25,138 nucleotides of DNA from CAYZZA01 sp964482685 (GTDB lineage: Bacteria; Bacillota; Bacilli; Lactobacillales; Carnobacteriaceae_A): positions 1-25,138 of the forward strand of contig CAYZZA010000017.1 in assembly GCA_964482685.1 (NCBI GenBank), given 5' to 3'. Position 1 is the stretch's first letter; each line of letters opens with the position of its first letter. Positions 15,386-23,989 of the stretch are shown here, one piece after another. The position numbers and the translations under genes were made by a program. Below the pieces are notes generated by a model. That model was not told the origin of the DNA, made no database searches, and saw nothing but the letters and a program-made list of their open reading frames with translations.

Positions 15386-15582
15386 GATTCTATGCACAAA
15401 AAAAGCGCCAAAGGTTGTCCTGACAAGGTTTGAATCTGGACATTACCAGACATACGTTCTTTAATTTTTTCGTGTTTTTTCGATTTATTTTTTATTTTAC
15501 GTATCTTTTTATTTATCATTATTTAATCTTTATGTATCACTATTTATTCAAGAAACACCCATTTGTACGAGGAGGAAATGAC
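15386..15582 (+). promoter_or_regulatory. Long argS leader with small hairpins
   Basis: About 197 bases from the expected transcript start to the argS ATG. A hairpin TCTGG (15435-15439) with CCAGA (15446-15450) competes with a possible pairing of TGTCC (15416-15420) with GGACA (15438-15442). From about 15460 the leader is almost purely A/T and open in the argS frame, but no start with an SD lies there. There is no T-box sequence (AGGGTGGNACCGCG) or clear terminator. Confidence 0.45.
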
Positions 15583-15585
15583 ATG
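15569..15585 (+). promoter_or_regulatory. Ribosome-binding site deciding the argS start
   Basis: GAGGAGG (15569-15575) lies 7 bases before ATG 15583-15585. It settles the start against the longer open frame and an out-of-frame ATG at 15578. Confidence 0.8.
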
Positions 15586-17277
15586 GATTATTTGTACCCA
15601 GTGGCGCAAGCTTTACACGCCCATTTGAACGAGGCGTTAACCCTTGAAGAAATTACACAGTTGCTTGAAAAACCAAAATTTGCAGACTATGGTGATTTGG
15701 CCTTCCCCACATTCCAACTTGCGAAAGTTTTTCGAAAGGCTCCCCCGGTGATTGCCCAAGAGTTGGCCGAAAAAGTAGTCTCACCTTATATTGCGGACAG
15801 TCAAGTTGTAGGGCCCTACTTAAACTTTTTCTTGAATCAACCACAAATTAGCAAAGAAGTGCTAAACGATGTGCTCCAAAAAGGAGCTGCCTATGGGAGC
15901 CATGATCATGGAAAAGGCGCTCAGCTCCCTATCGACATGTCGTCCCCAAACATCGCCAAACCGATGTCTATGGGTCACTTGCGTTCGACTGTGATTGGAA
16001 ACGCCTTGGCGGAAATTTCCCGCAAAATGGGGTATACACCTGTTAAAATCAACCACCTAGGCGATTGGGGAACTCAATTTGGTAAATTGATTGTAGCCTA
16101 CAAAAAATGGGGATTGGAAGAAGCAGTCAAGGCCAACCCAATCAAAGAACTCTTGCGCTTGTATGTGGAGTTTCATGACAAAGCTGAAACAGATACAGAT
16201 CTAGAAGATGAAGCCCGCTATTGGTTTAAGCTGCTTGAATCTGGTAACGAAGAAGCAATTCATTTGTGGACTTGGTTCAAAACAGAATCCCTCCATGAGT
16301 TCCAGCGTATTTACAATCGTTTGGGCATCACATTTGATTCCTATAACGGCGAAGCTTTCTACAACGATAAAATGGATGAAATCGTCACTCTTTTAGAAGA
16401 GAAAAACATCTTAACCACCGAACGGGGAGCCCAAATCGTCAAATTAGACGACTATGATTTGAATCCTGCACTCATCAAAAAGTCAGATGGTGCTACATTG
16501 TATATGACACGAGATTTAGCCGCTGCTTTATACAGAAAGAAACGATACGATTTCCCTCTTTCTCTTTATGTTGTAGGAAATGAACAATCCAACCACTTCA
16601 AACAATTAAAAGCAGTCTTAAAAGAAATGGACTATGATTGGGCAGACACCATTCACCACGTTCCGTTCGGGTTAATTACCCAAGGTGGAAAGAAATTGTC
16701 TACCCGCAAAGGAAAAGTTGTTCTACTAGAGGACGTACTCAACGAAGCCGTCCAACAAGCCAAAGATCAAATCAGTGGGAAAAATCCTGACTTGGAAAAC
16801 AAAGATGAAATCGCAGAACAAGTTGGTGTAGGAGCAGTCGTTTTCCATGACTTGAAAAACGACCGTCTAAACAACTTTGACTTCACGATTGAAGAAGTAG
16901 TCCAGTTTGAAGGTGAAACAGGCCCATACGTCCAATATAGCCGTGCACGTGCATTGAGCATCTTGCGTAAAGCAGGAAAAGAGTCTTTCCTCCCTTCTGA
17001 TGCATACACCCTTACAGATGCCTATAGTTGGGATGTCATTAAACTGATTCAAGAATTCCCCCAAACAATCGAACGAGCATTTTCCAAGTTTGAGCCGTCG
17101 TACATTGCCAAGCATGCCTTGCACCTTTCACAAGCATTCAACAAGTTGTATGCCAATGTCCGCGTACTAGAAGAACACGAAGAAAAAGAAGCACGCTTGG
17201 CTCTTGTATTTGCAGTTACTGAAATCCTGAAAGAAGATTTACGTCTTCTAGGGGTCCAAGCACCAGATAAAATGTAA
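15583..17277 (+). CDS. argS: Arginyl-tRNA synthetase
   Basis: Class I synthetase that charges tRNA-Arg with arginine; 564 residues, normal for this group. N-terminal Add-1 domain (1-115), then the HIGH-type motif in SSPNIAKPMSMGHLRSTVIG (SMGH; about residue 130-138), NHLGDWGTQFG (about 155-165), a KMSK-type loop KLSTRKGK (about 370), and the DALR anticodon-binding domain from about 440 (GPYVQYSRARALSILR). An open frame extends upstream to 15430, but GAGGAGG (15569-15575) and the family start MDYLYPVAQAL select the ATG at 15583. Divergent from argR, convergent with the ABC genes. Confidence 0.97.
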   Translation: MDYLYPVAQALHAHLNEALTLEEITQLLEKPKFADYGDLAFPTFQLAKVFRKAPPVIAQELAEKVVSPYIADSQVVGPYLNFFLNQPQISKEVLNDVLQKGAAYGSHDHGKGAQLPIDMSSPNIAKPMSMGHLRSTVIGNALAEISRKMGYTPVKINHLGDWGTQFGKLIVAYKKWGLEEAVKANPIKELLRLYVEFHDKAETDTDLEDEARYWFKLLESGNEEAIHLWTWFKTESLHEFQRIYNRLGITFDSYNGEAFYNDKMDEIVTLLEEKNILTTERGAQIVKLDDYDLNPALIKKSDGATLYMTRDLAAALYRKKRYDFPLSLYVVGNEQSNHFKQLKAVLKEMDYDWADTIHHVPFGLITQGGKKLSTRKGKVVLLEDVLNEAVQQAKDQISGKNPDLENKDEIAEQVGVGAVVFHDLKNDRLNNFDFTIEEVVQFEGETGPYVQYSRARALSILRKAGKESFLPSDAYTLTDAYSWDVIKLIQEFPQTIERAFSKFEPSYIAKHALHLSQAFNKLYANVRVLEEHEEKEARLALVFAVTEILKEDLRLLGVQAPDKM

Positions 17278-17402
17278 TTCTAGACACTTTTTTCCATGCT
17301 AAAAAGAAGCACTTCCTCTTCGAGGCTCTATAATAGAATAAAGTCTGTCTAAAGTAGAGCTTTCTATACTCCAGCACTTTATAAAAATTCGTTTTACTAA
17401 GC

Positions 17403-17455
17403 AAAAAAAAGAAGTCGTCTCCTGTATCAATTACAGGAGACGACTTCTTTTTTGT
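17403..17455. terminator. Bidirectional terminator between argS and the ABC genes
   Basis: 22-bp perfect stem (17405-17426 with 17432-17453) with loop TCAAT. A-run and T-run flank the GC-rich core, so it works for argS (plus) and the ABC exporter (minus). 17278-17402 holds nothing else I can name. Confidence 0.95.
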
Positions 17456-17519
17456 GTAGATAGTTGTGTGGACGTTCTGGGTATTTGGTATATAGAAAGC
17501 GAAAGGACAGAAAAATGTG

Positions 17520-19262
17520 CTACGCACTTTTTTCTGCTTGCGTACGAAACATGTGCGCATATTGTCCGTTTTGGCGCATCAATGCGGTATGCGTCCCTTG
17601 TTCCACAATCCGCCCTTTTTCAAGCACCAAAATCACATCTGCATGTTGGATAGTCGACAAGCGGTGCGCAATCACGAACGTAGTCCGCCCTCTTTTGACT
17701 ACATCCATCGCATGTTGAATCAGCTCTTCTGTTTCTGTATCGATGTGAGACGTGGCTTCATCCAAGATTAAGATGGTAGGATCAAACGCCAGCGCACGCG
17801 CAAACGAAATGAGTTGGCGTTGTCCCGATGACAATGTGCTGCCTTTGTCTACAACAGGGTGATCCAATCCCCCTGGAAACTGTGACAAGAGTGCCTCACC
17901 ACCTACCGCACGCAACGCTTCGAGAATAGTCTCGTCAGAAATACTCTGCTCGCCTAAACGAATGTTGGACCCTAATGTACCTTTGAATAAATAGGGGTCC
18001 TGAAGGACAATGCCCATTTGCTCTCGCACACTCTTTCGAGAGACTTGCGTGATATCTACTCCATCAACCGTAATCCGCCCTCTTGTTGGATCGTAAAATC
18101 GAAACAATAAATTCATGATGGAACTCTTGCCCGAACCGGTGTGCCCAACTAGCGCAATTGTTTGCCCTTTTTTTGCTGTAAAAGAAATGGAATGAAGTAC
18201 ATAGGTATCCGCTTCGTATGCAAAGGAGACATCTTCAAATACAACGTCTCCTCTTGTTCCTGAAAAAGAAGCTGTTTCTTCTTTTTCTATAGGAACCGCC
18301 ATCAATTCAAACACACGACCCGCAGAGGTCAGTGCTTGTTGGAGATAGGCCCATTGGTTGATAATTCCTTGAATGGGGTTGAATAAGCGGGTTGTATAAT
18401 CGACCATTAAATACAACACCCCTACGCTCACTATAAACGTCCCCTCCATGGTGCCGATTCCAATGGTGACCAATAAAAACACCAACGCTACATTTTTCAA
18501 CGAACTGACAAAACTCCAAGCAGCGAGAGAATCCAACTTGATAAATTTATCGCTATACATGTACCATTCTTCATTGACATCGGAAAATTCTTTTCGAATG
18601 TGCGTTTCCTGCTGGAAGGACTGAATAATCGACATGCCTTGAATAGATTCATTTAATTTTGCATTGATGTCTCCAATTAATTCGCGAAGTTTCACTGTGT
18701 ATACCTGCGCATATTTTTGATATATATGCGACCATGCCCAAAAAATAGGCACTAAGATAAGTGCAACAACGCCAAAGACTACATTGATTCTAAGCATAGC
18801 CATGTAGATTCCTATAATGTAGACAAGGTTTGGGAGTACTTGTCCAAAAAATACTACATAAAAGATACGCAACTGTTCAGTATCATTGGTAATTTGTGAA
18901 ACCACTTTTCCAGCGGGCAAATCATCAAAATAACGAATAGGCAACTGTTGCACATGCTCATACAAGTCGTCTCGCATTTGTTTGACGATACTGTTGGCAC
19001 CTTTGGTTAACAACAAAAAACTCACATACCGACCTGCAGCTGCCACAATGGTTAAGGCCAAAAAACTCGCCAACAACGTCCACAAAAAAGACACAGCCAA
19101 TGAACCCGTGACAGATGGAATGATCACATCGTCTAGTACTGTTTGAATCAAAAATGGTCGAATCAAATCGGTCACTACCGATATCAAAAGCAAAAGAAAT
19201 CCGCTGATAAATACTCCTTTCTTTTTTCGTGTATACATAAGTGTCTGTTTGAGGTTTTTCAT
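17520..19262 (-). CDS. ABC exporter half-transporter, canonical-ATPase subunit (EfrB/BmrD-like)
   Basis: Second gene of a two-gene heterodimeric exporter; 580 residues, six TM helices (1-310) fused to one nucleotide-binding domain. Walker A GHTGSGKS (373-380), Q-loop Gln421, signature LSSGQ (477-481), Walker B ILILDE with catalytic Glu502, H-loop His533. The signature departs from LSGGQ at one residue. With the partner's Asp499 this makes one degenerate ATP site, the pattern of BmrCD, EfrAB and LmrCD type drug exporters. Starts with a 1-base gap after the partner stop (TAA-G-ATG) and has GAGGTG in the partner's end, so the two are translated together. Substrate not readable. Confidence 0.93.
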   Translation of the reverse strand: MKNLKQTLMYTRKKKGVFISGFLLLLISVVTDLIRPFLIQTVLDDVIIPSVTGSLAVSFLWTLLASFLALTIVAAAGRYVSFLLLTKGANSIVKQMRDDLYEHVQQLPIRYFDDLPAGKVVSQITNDTEQLRIFYVVFFGQVLPNLVYIIGIYMAMLRINVVFGVVALILVPIFWAWSHIYQKYAQVYTVKLRELIGDINAKLNESIQGMSIIQSFQQETHIRKEFSDVNEEWYMYSDKFIKLDSLAAWSFVSSLKNVALVFLLVTIGIGTMEGTFIVSVGVLYLMVDYTTRLFNPIQGIINQWAYLQQALTSAGRVFELMAVPIEKEETASFSGTRGDVVFEDVSFAYEADTYVLHSISFTAKKGQTIALVGHTGSGKSSIMNLLFRFYDPTRGRITVDGVDITQVSRKSVREQMGIVLQDPYLFKGTLGSNIRLGEQSISDETILEALRAVGGEALLSQFPGGLDHPVVDKGSTLSSGQRQLISFARALAFDPTILILDEATSHIDTETEELIQHAMDVVKRGRTTFVIAHRLSTIQHADVILVLEKGRIVEQGTHTALMRQNGQYAHMFRTQAEKSA

Positions 19263-19263
19263 C

Positions 19264-21003
19264 TTACACCTCTTCTTTCAATTGCTGTCTCATATATTGG
19301 GCACGGTACCAACTGTCTGCTTGTTGCACGAGTTGAGCGTGTGTGCCCTCTTCTTTAATCTGCCCGTCTTCCATCACCAGAATCCAGTCTGCATGGTGAA
19401 TAGCCGATAACCGGTGTGTGGTAATAAGGGTTGTTTTGCCTTGTCGAATCTGTTGAATATACTCGACAATGTTTTTTTCGGTTTCGGAATCAACCGCAGA
19501 TAAGGTATCATCCAAAATCAGCACATCAGGATCTTTCAACAACGCACGTGCAATCGAAATACGTTGTTTTTGGCCTCCAGAAAGAGCCACTCCTTTTTCA
19601 CCTACTAAGGTATGAATCCCTTCAGGCATTCGGTCAATGTCTTTTTGGAAAGAGGCTCCTCGAATTGCCTCCATCAATTCCGCGTCTGTCGCATCCGGTT
19701 TTCCAAACAATATATTGTCACGAATAGACCGCGAAAACAAGATGGACTCTTGTGGGACATAGCCAATCCGACTATGCAAGTAGGCTTCTTTGACAGTATG
19801 AATGTCTTGATCTGCGAATTTAATCGTACCCGTTCCTAAAGGATACTGCCGCAACAATTGGCGAATCAACGTCGTTTTGCCGCTGCCGGTTTTTCCAACA
19901 ATGCCAATTGTGTGTCCTTTTTTCACATGGAAAGAAATGTGGTCCAAGCTAAGCGTATCCGAAGAGGGATACTGAAACGCGACGTCTGTATACGTGACTG
20001 TGGGCTCTCCTGTCAAGGTGCCCACCCCACCTGCGTCCATCTGATCGCTTCCAGCAAGAACAGCCATCACTCGATCTAGCGAAGCTCTTCCTTGTTGTAC
20101 CAAGTTCAATAATTCTCCAATCGATTGAACGGGCCATACAATCATGCTTAAATACACTTGAAAAGACACCAGTTTCCCTAGTGACAATTCACCTCGTGAC
20201 ACAAGGAGTGCACCGTAACCAAACGCAAAGACATAGCTTACACCAAGAAAAAGGGTAATCAGCGGTTGGAACGTCGAGTTGATTTCAGCAACTTGGATAT
20301 TTTTTTCGTATACGTCGCTTGTTTTGGTCTCAAAAGACGCTTGCATGGCATTTTCTTGCCTATACGCACGAATGACTCGTACACCTTCCACTGATTCCAG
20401 TACTTCGTCATTAATGGACGCAAACGCATCTTGAGACGCTTTGTATCGAACGTTAACTTTATCGCCCAAAACTTTTAGCATATAGGCCAAGATTGGAATA
20501 GGCAACAAGCTTACGAGTGCCAATTTTGCTGAAACAGAGCCAACCATGATGAGCATAATGGCACCTAAAAAGACAGTGGAGTCCAACATCACCATCACAC
20601 CATAGCCAGCCATTTCAGAGATGGCATCTAGGTCATTTGTGGCACGAGCCATTAAATCTCCTGTAGTAAATGTTTCATAAAACGCGGCTTTCATTGTTAA
20701 AAAGTGATCCATTAACTGCGTGCGCAACTGCTTTGCGAGCAAACGAGAACCTCCAAACAACAAAAATCCCCATACGTAACTAATGATATATGCAAGCACA
20801 ATAACAGCTAAAAAAACTCCAGTCAACATTGTCAACCGACTTGATGTCAATGTGCCAGTATATATCTCATCAATCAATAGGCCGATGAGATACGGTGGAA
20901 CCAAAACCAGCAACGTCTCGAGTATTAACCCAGATAACGCCACAATGTATCTTTTTTTGTGTTCACGAAAAAAAGGACCTAATTGTTCATAAATTTGTTT
21001 CAT
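19264..21003 (-). CDS. ABC exporter half-transporter, degenerate-ATPase subunit (EfrA/BmrC-like)
   Basis: First gene of the pair, 579 residues. TM domain (about 1-310) with six helices, then the NBD: Walker A GKTGSGKT (370-377), Q-loop Gln418, canonical signature LSGGQ (474-478), Walker B VLILDD with Asp499 in place of the catalytic Glu, H-loop His530. Loss of the Glu is typical of the degenerate subunit in heterodimeric type I exporters. Its signature completes the partner's active site. GAGGTG lies 5 bases before the ATG. Promoter at 21072-21100 is covered by an inverted repeat, which suggests repression by an unseen regulator. Export of drugs or lipids is inferred from family. Confidence 0.93.
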   Translation of the reverse strand: MKQIYEQLGPFFREHKKRYIVALSGLILETLLVLVPPYLIGLLIDEIYTGTLTSSRLTMLTGVFLAVIVLAYIISYVWGFLLFGGSRLLAKQLRTQLMDHFLTMKAAFYETFTTGDLMARATNDLDAISEMAGYGVMVMLDSTVFLGAIMLIMVGSVSAKLALVSLLPIPILAYMLKVLGDKVNVRYKASQDAFASINDEVLESVEGVRVIRAYRQENAMQASFETKTSDVYEKNIQVAEINSTFQPLITLFLGVSYVFAFGYGALLVSRGELSLGKLVSFQVYLSMIVWPVQSIGELLNLVQQGRASLDRVMAVLAGSDQMDAGGVGTLTGEPTVTYTDVAFQYPSSDTLSLDHISFHVKKGHTIGIVGKTGSGKTTLIRQLLRQYPLGTGTIKFADQDIHTVKEAYLHSRIGYVPQESILFSRSIRDNILFGKPDATDAELMEAIRGASFQKDIDRMPEGIHTLVGEKGVALSGGQKQRISIARALLKDPDVLILDDTLSAVDSETEKNIVEYIQQIRQGKTTLITTHRLSAIHHADWILVMEDGQIKEEGTHAQLVQQADSWYRAQYMRQQLKEEV

Positions 21004-21071
21004 CTCTTCACCTCAGTACGCACGTATCTCCTTGCGCGGTCTTTCTTTTTGTGTAAGCACTACCAATGTAA

Positions 21072-21100
21072 AGTGTACCGTGTTTCGTAAACAGGTACAA
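21072..21100 (-). promoter_or_regulatory. Promoter of the ABC exporter operon
   Basis: Minus-strand TTGTAC (21095-21100), 17-base spacer, TACACT (21072-21077), about 69 bases upstream of the ATG at 21003. The -35 and -10 boxes lie inside the arms of the inverted repeat. Confidence 0.65.
21074..21099. promoter_or_regulatory. Operator-like inverted repeat on the ABC promoter
   Basis: TGTACC-G-TGTTT (21074-21085) and AAACAGGTACA (21089-21099) pair in 11 positions around CGT, with one extra G (21080) in the left arm. No U-run follows on either strand, so a terminator is unlikely. Likely the site of a TetR-, MarR- or GntR-type repressor (inference). Confidence 0.6.
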
Positions 21101-21146
21101 TAAACAAAAGGAGTCTTTTTGTTCATTCGTTCTTCGCAAGAGAGGG

Positions 21147-21662
21147 TTAATCCAACTTATCTTGTGGATAATGGTGTGTTTTTTCTAACTGCCCAAAATC
21201 TTGTTGGCGGAGTGCTTCATAAATCAAAATCGCCGCGGTATTGGATAAATTCAATGAGCGCACATGGGTGTCATCCATCGGTATCCGTAGACACTTTTCC
21301 GCATGCTCACGCATAAAGGGTTCTGGAAGTCCGGTGGTTTCTTTTCCAAATAAGAAAAAATAATCCGTCGCATTATCTGTATATGTCTGATCGGTATAGG
21401 TCTGGTTGGCAAATTTGGAGATGAGATACATCTGTCCACCGATTTGTTCGACATACTCTACAAAAGCGGGCAAGTTTTGATGGTACACAATTTCTACAGA
21501 CTCCCAATAATCAAGCCCTGCTCTTTTTAAATGTTTGTCGTCTGTTTTAAAACCTAGTGGTTCGATTAAATGCAAAACAGTATCTGTGGCGGCACACGTT
21601 CGTGCGATATTGCCTGTATTGGCTGGAATAACGGGTTCGAAAAGTGCAATGTGGTTTGTCAT
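21147..21662 (-). CDS. trmL: tRNA (cytidine/uridine(34)-2'-O)-methyltransferase
   Basis: SPOUT-family methyltransferase that adds 2'-O-methyl to the wobble base 34 of certain Leu tRNAs, using SAM. 171 residues. Conserved blocks: EPVIPANTGNIARTCAAT (9-26), FGKETTGLP (105-113), RIPMDDTHVRSLNLSNTAAI (126-145), the trefoil-knot SAM site. AAGGAG lies 9 bases before the ATG. It is the last gene before the ABC operon; no clear terminator follows in 21101-21146. A Leu tRNA lies in this same window. Confidence 0.94.
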   Translation of the reverse strand: MTNHIALFEPVIPANTGNIARTCAATDTVLHLIEPLGFKTDDKHLKRAGLDYWESVEIVYHQNLPAFVEYVEQIGGQMYLISKFANQTYTDQTYTDNATDYFFLFGKETTGLPEPFMREHAEKCLRIPMDDTHVRSLNLSNTAAILIYEALRQQDFGQLEKTHHYPQDKLD

Positions 21663-21712
21663 GTGTGTCTACTCCTTTTGTTAAGTGAGATGTGATTTGG
21701 TGCATAAAAAAC

Positions 21713-21761
21713 AATAAAAAAACGCATCACTTCGGTGTCAAGCACTGCGAAGCGATACGTT
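21713..21761 (-). terminator. Terminator downstream of rlmA
   Basis: On the minus strand a stem of about 12 bp (about 21719-21730 with 21749-21760) closes fully if two G-U pairs are allowed; the plus strand has A-C mismatches there, which points to minus-strand RNA. A T7 run follows (GCGTTTTTTT). It ends the SDR-rlmA transcript about 150 bases past rlmA. Confidence 0.65.
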
Positions 21762-21780
21762 AATGAAGCCTTTAAGAAAA

Positions 21781-21826
21781 CATTTATTTTTATCAGCTTC
21801 TGATGGAAATCTGATAAAAACAAATG
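21781..21826. repeat. Inverted repeat between trmL and rlmA
   Basis: 16-base arms (21781-21796 and 21811-21826), one mismatch, loop of 14. Very AT-rich (TTTTTATCAG/CTGATAAAAA core). Could be a second terminator for rlmA or a structured RNA tail. Confidence 0.6.
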
Positions 21827-21912
21827 GACCAAAGCAGCTTTGTACAGATTATCATACCATAATAGCTAGATACATTCAAGTTTTCTGAAAAAAGAATTCT
21901 AAAAAAGGAAAG

Positions 21913-22758
21913 TTAGATCTTTTTTGCACATAGGATCAATACATCGATCGTGACAGTGTTTGGGCCTTCTTCTAAATAAGCAGCCCGTACGTCATCTGAG
22001 ACATTCCAAGACAGTGGCGTCATATTCATGAGGGCTTCCTTGTGTGTCTCCGGCACTTCCAAGACATAAGTTACGCGTTCAATGTCGTATGTTGGAAATT
22101 CTTCGGCAAAACGTGCAACGACATCTTGATTGGAATATTCTTTCTTGTCTTCATTTTCATAAAAAGCCTGTCTAAGTTCAATCAAATAATTTTCTTCTGG
22201 AACTACTTTGATCAGCTGGCCATTTTTGGCTAATAAACGATGAAACTCACTGTAGTGAGAAGGAGACAAGATATTTAAAATTGTGCTAAATTGGGTTGTT
22301 CCAAACGGGGACTGTGACAAATCGGCTACACACCAAAATGGATTTGGAGAGGAAGCCGCAGCCAGTTGAATCCCTTCTTTCGAAATGTCAAACCCTATTT
22401 TGGGACCATCTAAACCAAGGGCCGATAATTTTGACAAATGGGTGCCTTCCCCACAGCCGACATCTAACACAGGTCCAGAAGGAGTTTGTATTTTTCCCCT
22501 TATGTTTTGTAGAATGGGGTCAAACAAGCCATACACCATCATCTTTTGTCTATACGCAAGCATTTCGTGCCCATAGTCATTTTTGGATGATTTTAACAAA
22601 AAATGCACGGTTCCCTTTTTAGACACATCGAACGAGTGCCCCTTTTTGCAGACAGGTCCCGCGTTTGAGACGTGTTGAAAGTCTTTTTGACAGACGGGAC
22701 ATCTAAATAAAGACAAATGTTCCGTCAAAAAAAGCAGTGCAGCGTCTTTTTTCTTCAT
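21913..22758 (-). CDS. rlmA: 23S rRNA (guanine-N1)-methyltransferase RlmA
   Basis: Adds a methyl to N1 of a G (745 or 748, E. coli numbering) in hairpin 35 of 23S rRNA, with SAM; the G748 type (TlrB) affects tylosin-class macrolides. 281 residues. N-terminal zinc site from Cys20, Cys23, Cys37 and His41 (RCPVC...CKKGH), then the Rossmann SAM motif VLDVGCGEG (97-105). The guanine position cannot be told from sequence alone; Gram-positive members are mostly of the 748 type. AAGGA lies 8 bases before the ATG and overlaps the end of the upstream SDR gene (4-base gap), so both form an operon. Confidence 0.92.
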   Translation of the reverse strand: MKKKDAALLFLTEHLSLFRCPVCQKDFQHVSNAGPVCKKGHSFDVSKKGTVHFLLKSSKNDYGHEMLAYRQKMMVYGLFDPILQNIRGKIQTPSGPVLDVGCGEGTHLSKLSALGLDGPKIGFDISKEGIQLAAASSPNPFWCVADLSQSPFGTTQFSTILNILSPSHYSEFHRLLAKNGQLIKVVPEENYLIELRQAFYENEDKKEYSNQDVVARFAEEFPTYDIERVTYVLEVPETHKEALMNMTPLSWNVSDDVRAAYLEEGPNTVTIDVLILCAKKI

Positions 22759-22762
22759 AAGT

Positions 22763-23647
22763 TCAATCCTTTGTGCGTGATGTAGCTAACTCGCGCACCA
22801 ATGCCGGTAGCCACGAGTCTAGCGTTGGGTACTCCATGATAGTTTCTACTCGTTTCAATACCTTCAAGTATGTATGCTTCTTGAGGCTAAACGGTGAAAG
22901 TGGTGGCTCTTGGGCATAATAGGTCACTTTGGCCTCTTTTTGGAGCTCTGTTTCCACCAACTCAATAAACTGGCTCAAGGACAGTTGGTCAACAGAACTT
23001 GCATTGTAAGGTCCTGTTTTTTCCTCGGCTAACATCCAATGGATGACTGCCGCAGCGTCGGTGGCTTTTATAAAACTAATTTTGGCTTCAGGATTTTCTA
23101 TCCGGATTTCTTCATTGTTTTCTACGGCATCTATATATGTATGCAACCGTTTTGTATAGTCTTCTGTGCCTAGTACAATTGGCAAGCGAAGGATTCCTAA
23201 ACGAAAGCCACTTTTTTGTGAAAACACAGCCTCTGCTTGACGTTTTCCTTCTCCATACGTGACTTCTTTTGATGGATCAATCGGGTACATATAGGGATTA
23301 AAATCATTTTCCGCATAGCCATCCTTAGTTCCTTCGTAGACAGCCAATGTGCTCGTCAACAAGTAATAATCTGTACAAGCCACAAATTTTGCCATAGCAA
23401 TCTCTGCTTCTTCTTTTGTAAAACAAATATTGTCAAAGACCGCATTCCAGTATGTTTCGCGAATTTCGTCCCACCCTGGGTGCGTCGGATCGGTTCGATC
23501 AACCACAATATGATGGACTCGATCGCCAAATGGGTGCTCTGCGTATCCACGGGTCGCAATCGTAACCGAGTGACCACTGTTTAGCAGTTTTTCAATTGCT
23601 TTTTCGCCGAAGAAACGGGTTCCTCCTAATACTAATATTTTCTTCAT
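22763..23647 (-). CDS. SDR-type NAD-dependent epimerase/dehydratase-like protein
   Basis: Extended short-chain dehydrogenase/reductase, 294 residues. Rossmann nucleotide motif LGGTRFFGEKAIE (7-19), a STxAVYE strand (98-105) and Tyr131-x-x-x-Lys135 (YGEGK) as the catalytic pair, with PIVLG from about 156. The GGTRFFG form is seen in NAD-dependent epimerase-like proteins often found next to housekeeping genes with no assigned substrate; I cannot name one. The start at 23647 has only a distant AAAGGG (13 bases), so initiation may be weak. First gene of the pair with rlmA. Confidence 0.85.
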   Translation of the reverse strand: MKKILVLGGTRFFGEKAIEKLLNSGHSVTIATRGYAEHPFGDRVHHIVVDRTDPTHPGWDEIRETYWNAVFDNICFTKEEAEIAMAKFVACTDYYLLTSTLAVYEGTKDGYAENDFNPYMYPIDPSKEVTYGEGKRQAEAVFSQKSGFRLGILRLPIVLGTEDYTKRLHTYIDAVENNEEIRIENPEAKISFIKATDAAAVIHWMLAEEKTGPYNASSVDQLSLSQFIELVETELQKEAKVTYYAQEPPLSPFSLKKHTYLKVLKRVETIMEYPTLDSWLPALVRELATSRTKD

Positions 23648-23989
23648 TCTCTGAAAACGCCCTTTCTTCTCTGCTGCGCATCATTTGTTCGTTCCGCGCA
23701 GTTGACATTGTTCTTAGTGAGAAAGCGTGTCTCCTTGTTTTCATCTTCTCACCAAAGTTCTTTTTCTTGAAATAAAAAAGGTGTATATATGTAAAAAAAG
23801 CATCTATGCCCACTCCTTCTATTTTCCAATACAGAAAACATAGGAGAGAACACAGATGATTTTCCCTCGCTTTATCTACTTGACTTGCCGAGTTCCATAT
23901 AAGTAAATACTCTTCGACTGCACAATCTAATCAGTCCACGTTCAACACAGCTCTTCTTCATGAGACTTTTTCAAAACAGAAACTTTTGT
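23648..23989. other. Intergenic stretch without a gene
   Basis: 342 bases. Overlapping open frames have no ribosome-binding site and no likeness to known families. A 6-bp repeat CTGCGC/GCGCAG (23674-23679, 23696-23701) lies upstream of the SDR gene. I find no convincing promoter for that gene here. Confidence 0.6.

Noticed and set aside
15430..15582. N-terminal extension of ArgS in an open frame
   Set aside because: The stretch is A/T-only chance coding with Phe/Tyr/Ile runs, no SD, and no likeness to ArgRS; the SD-backed ATG at 15583 gives the family start.
15386..15582. T-box riboswitch in front of argS
   Set aside because: No AGGGTGGNACCGCG-like antiterminator sequence and no terminator before the gene.
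21074..21099. Terminator of trmL
   Set aside because: The hairpin lacks a U-run on either strand and lies on a promoter with good hexamers.
23592..23813. Minus-strand open frame upstream of the SDR gene
   Set aside because: It overlaps the SDR start, has no well-placed SD and an odd composition.
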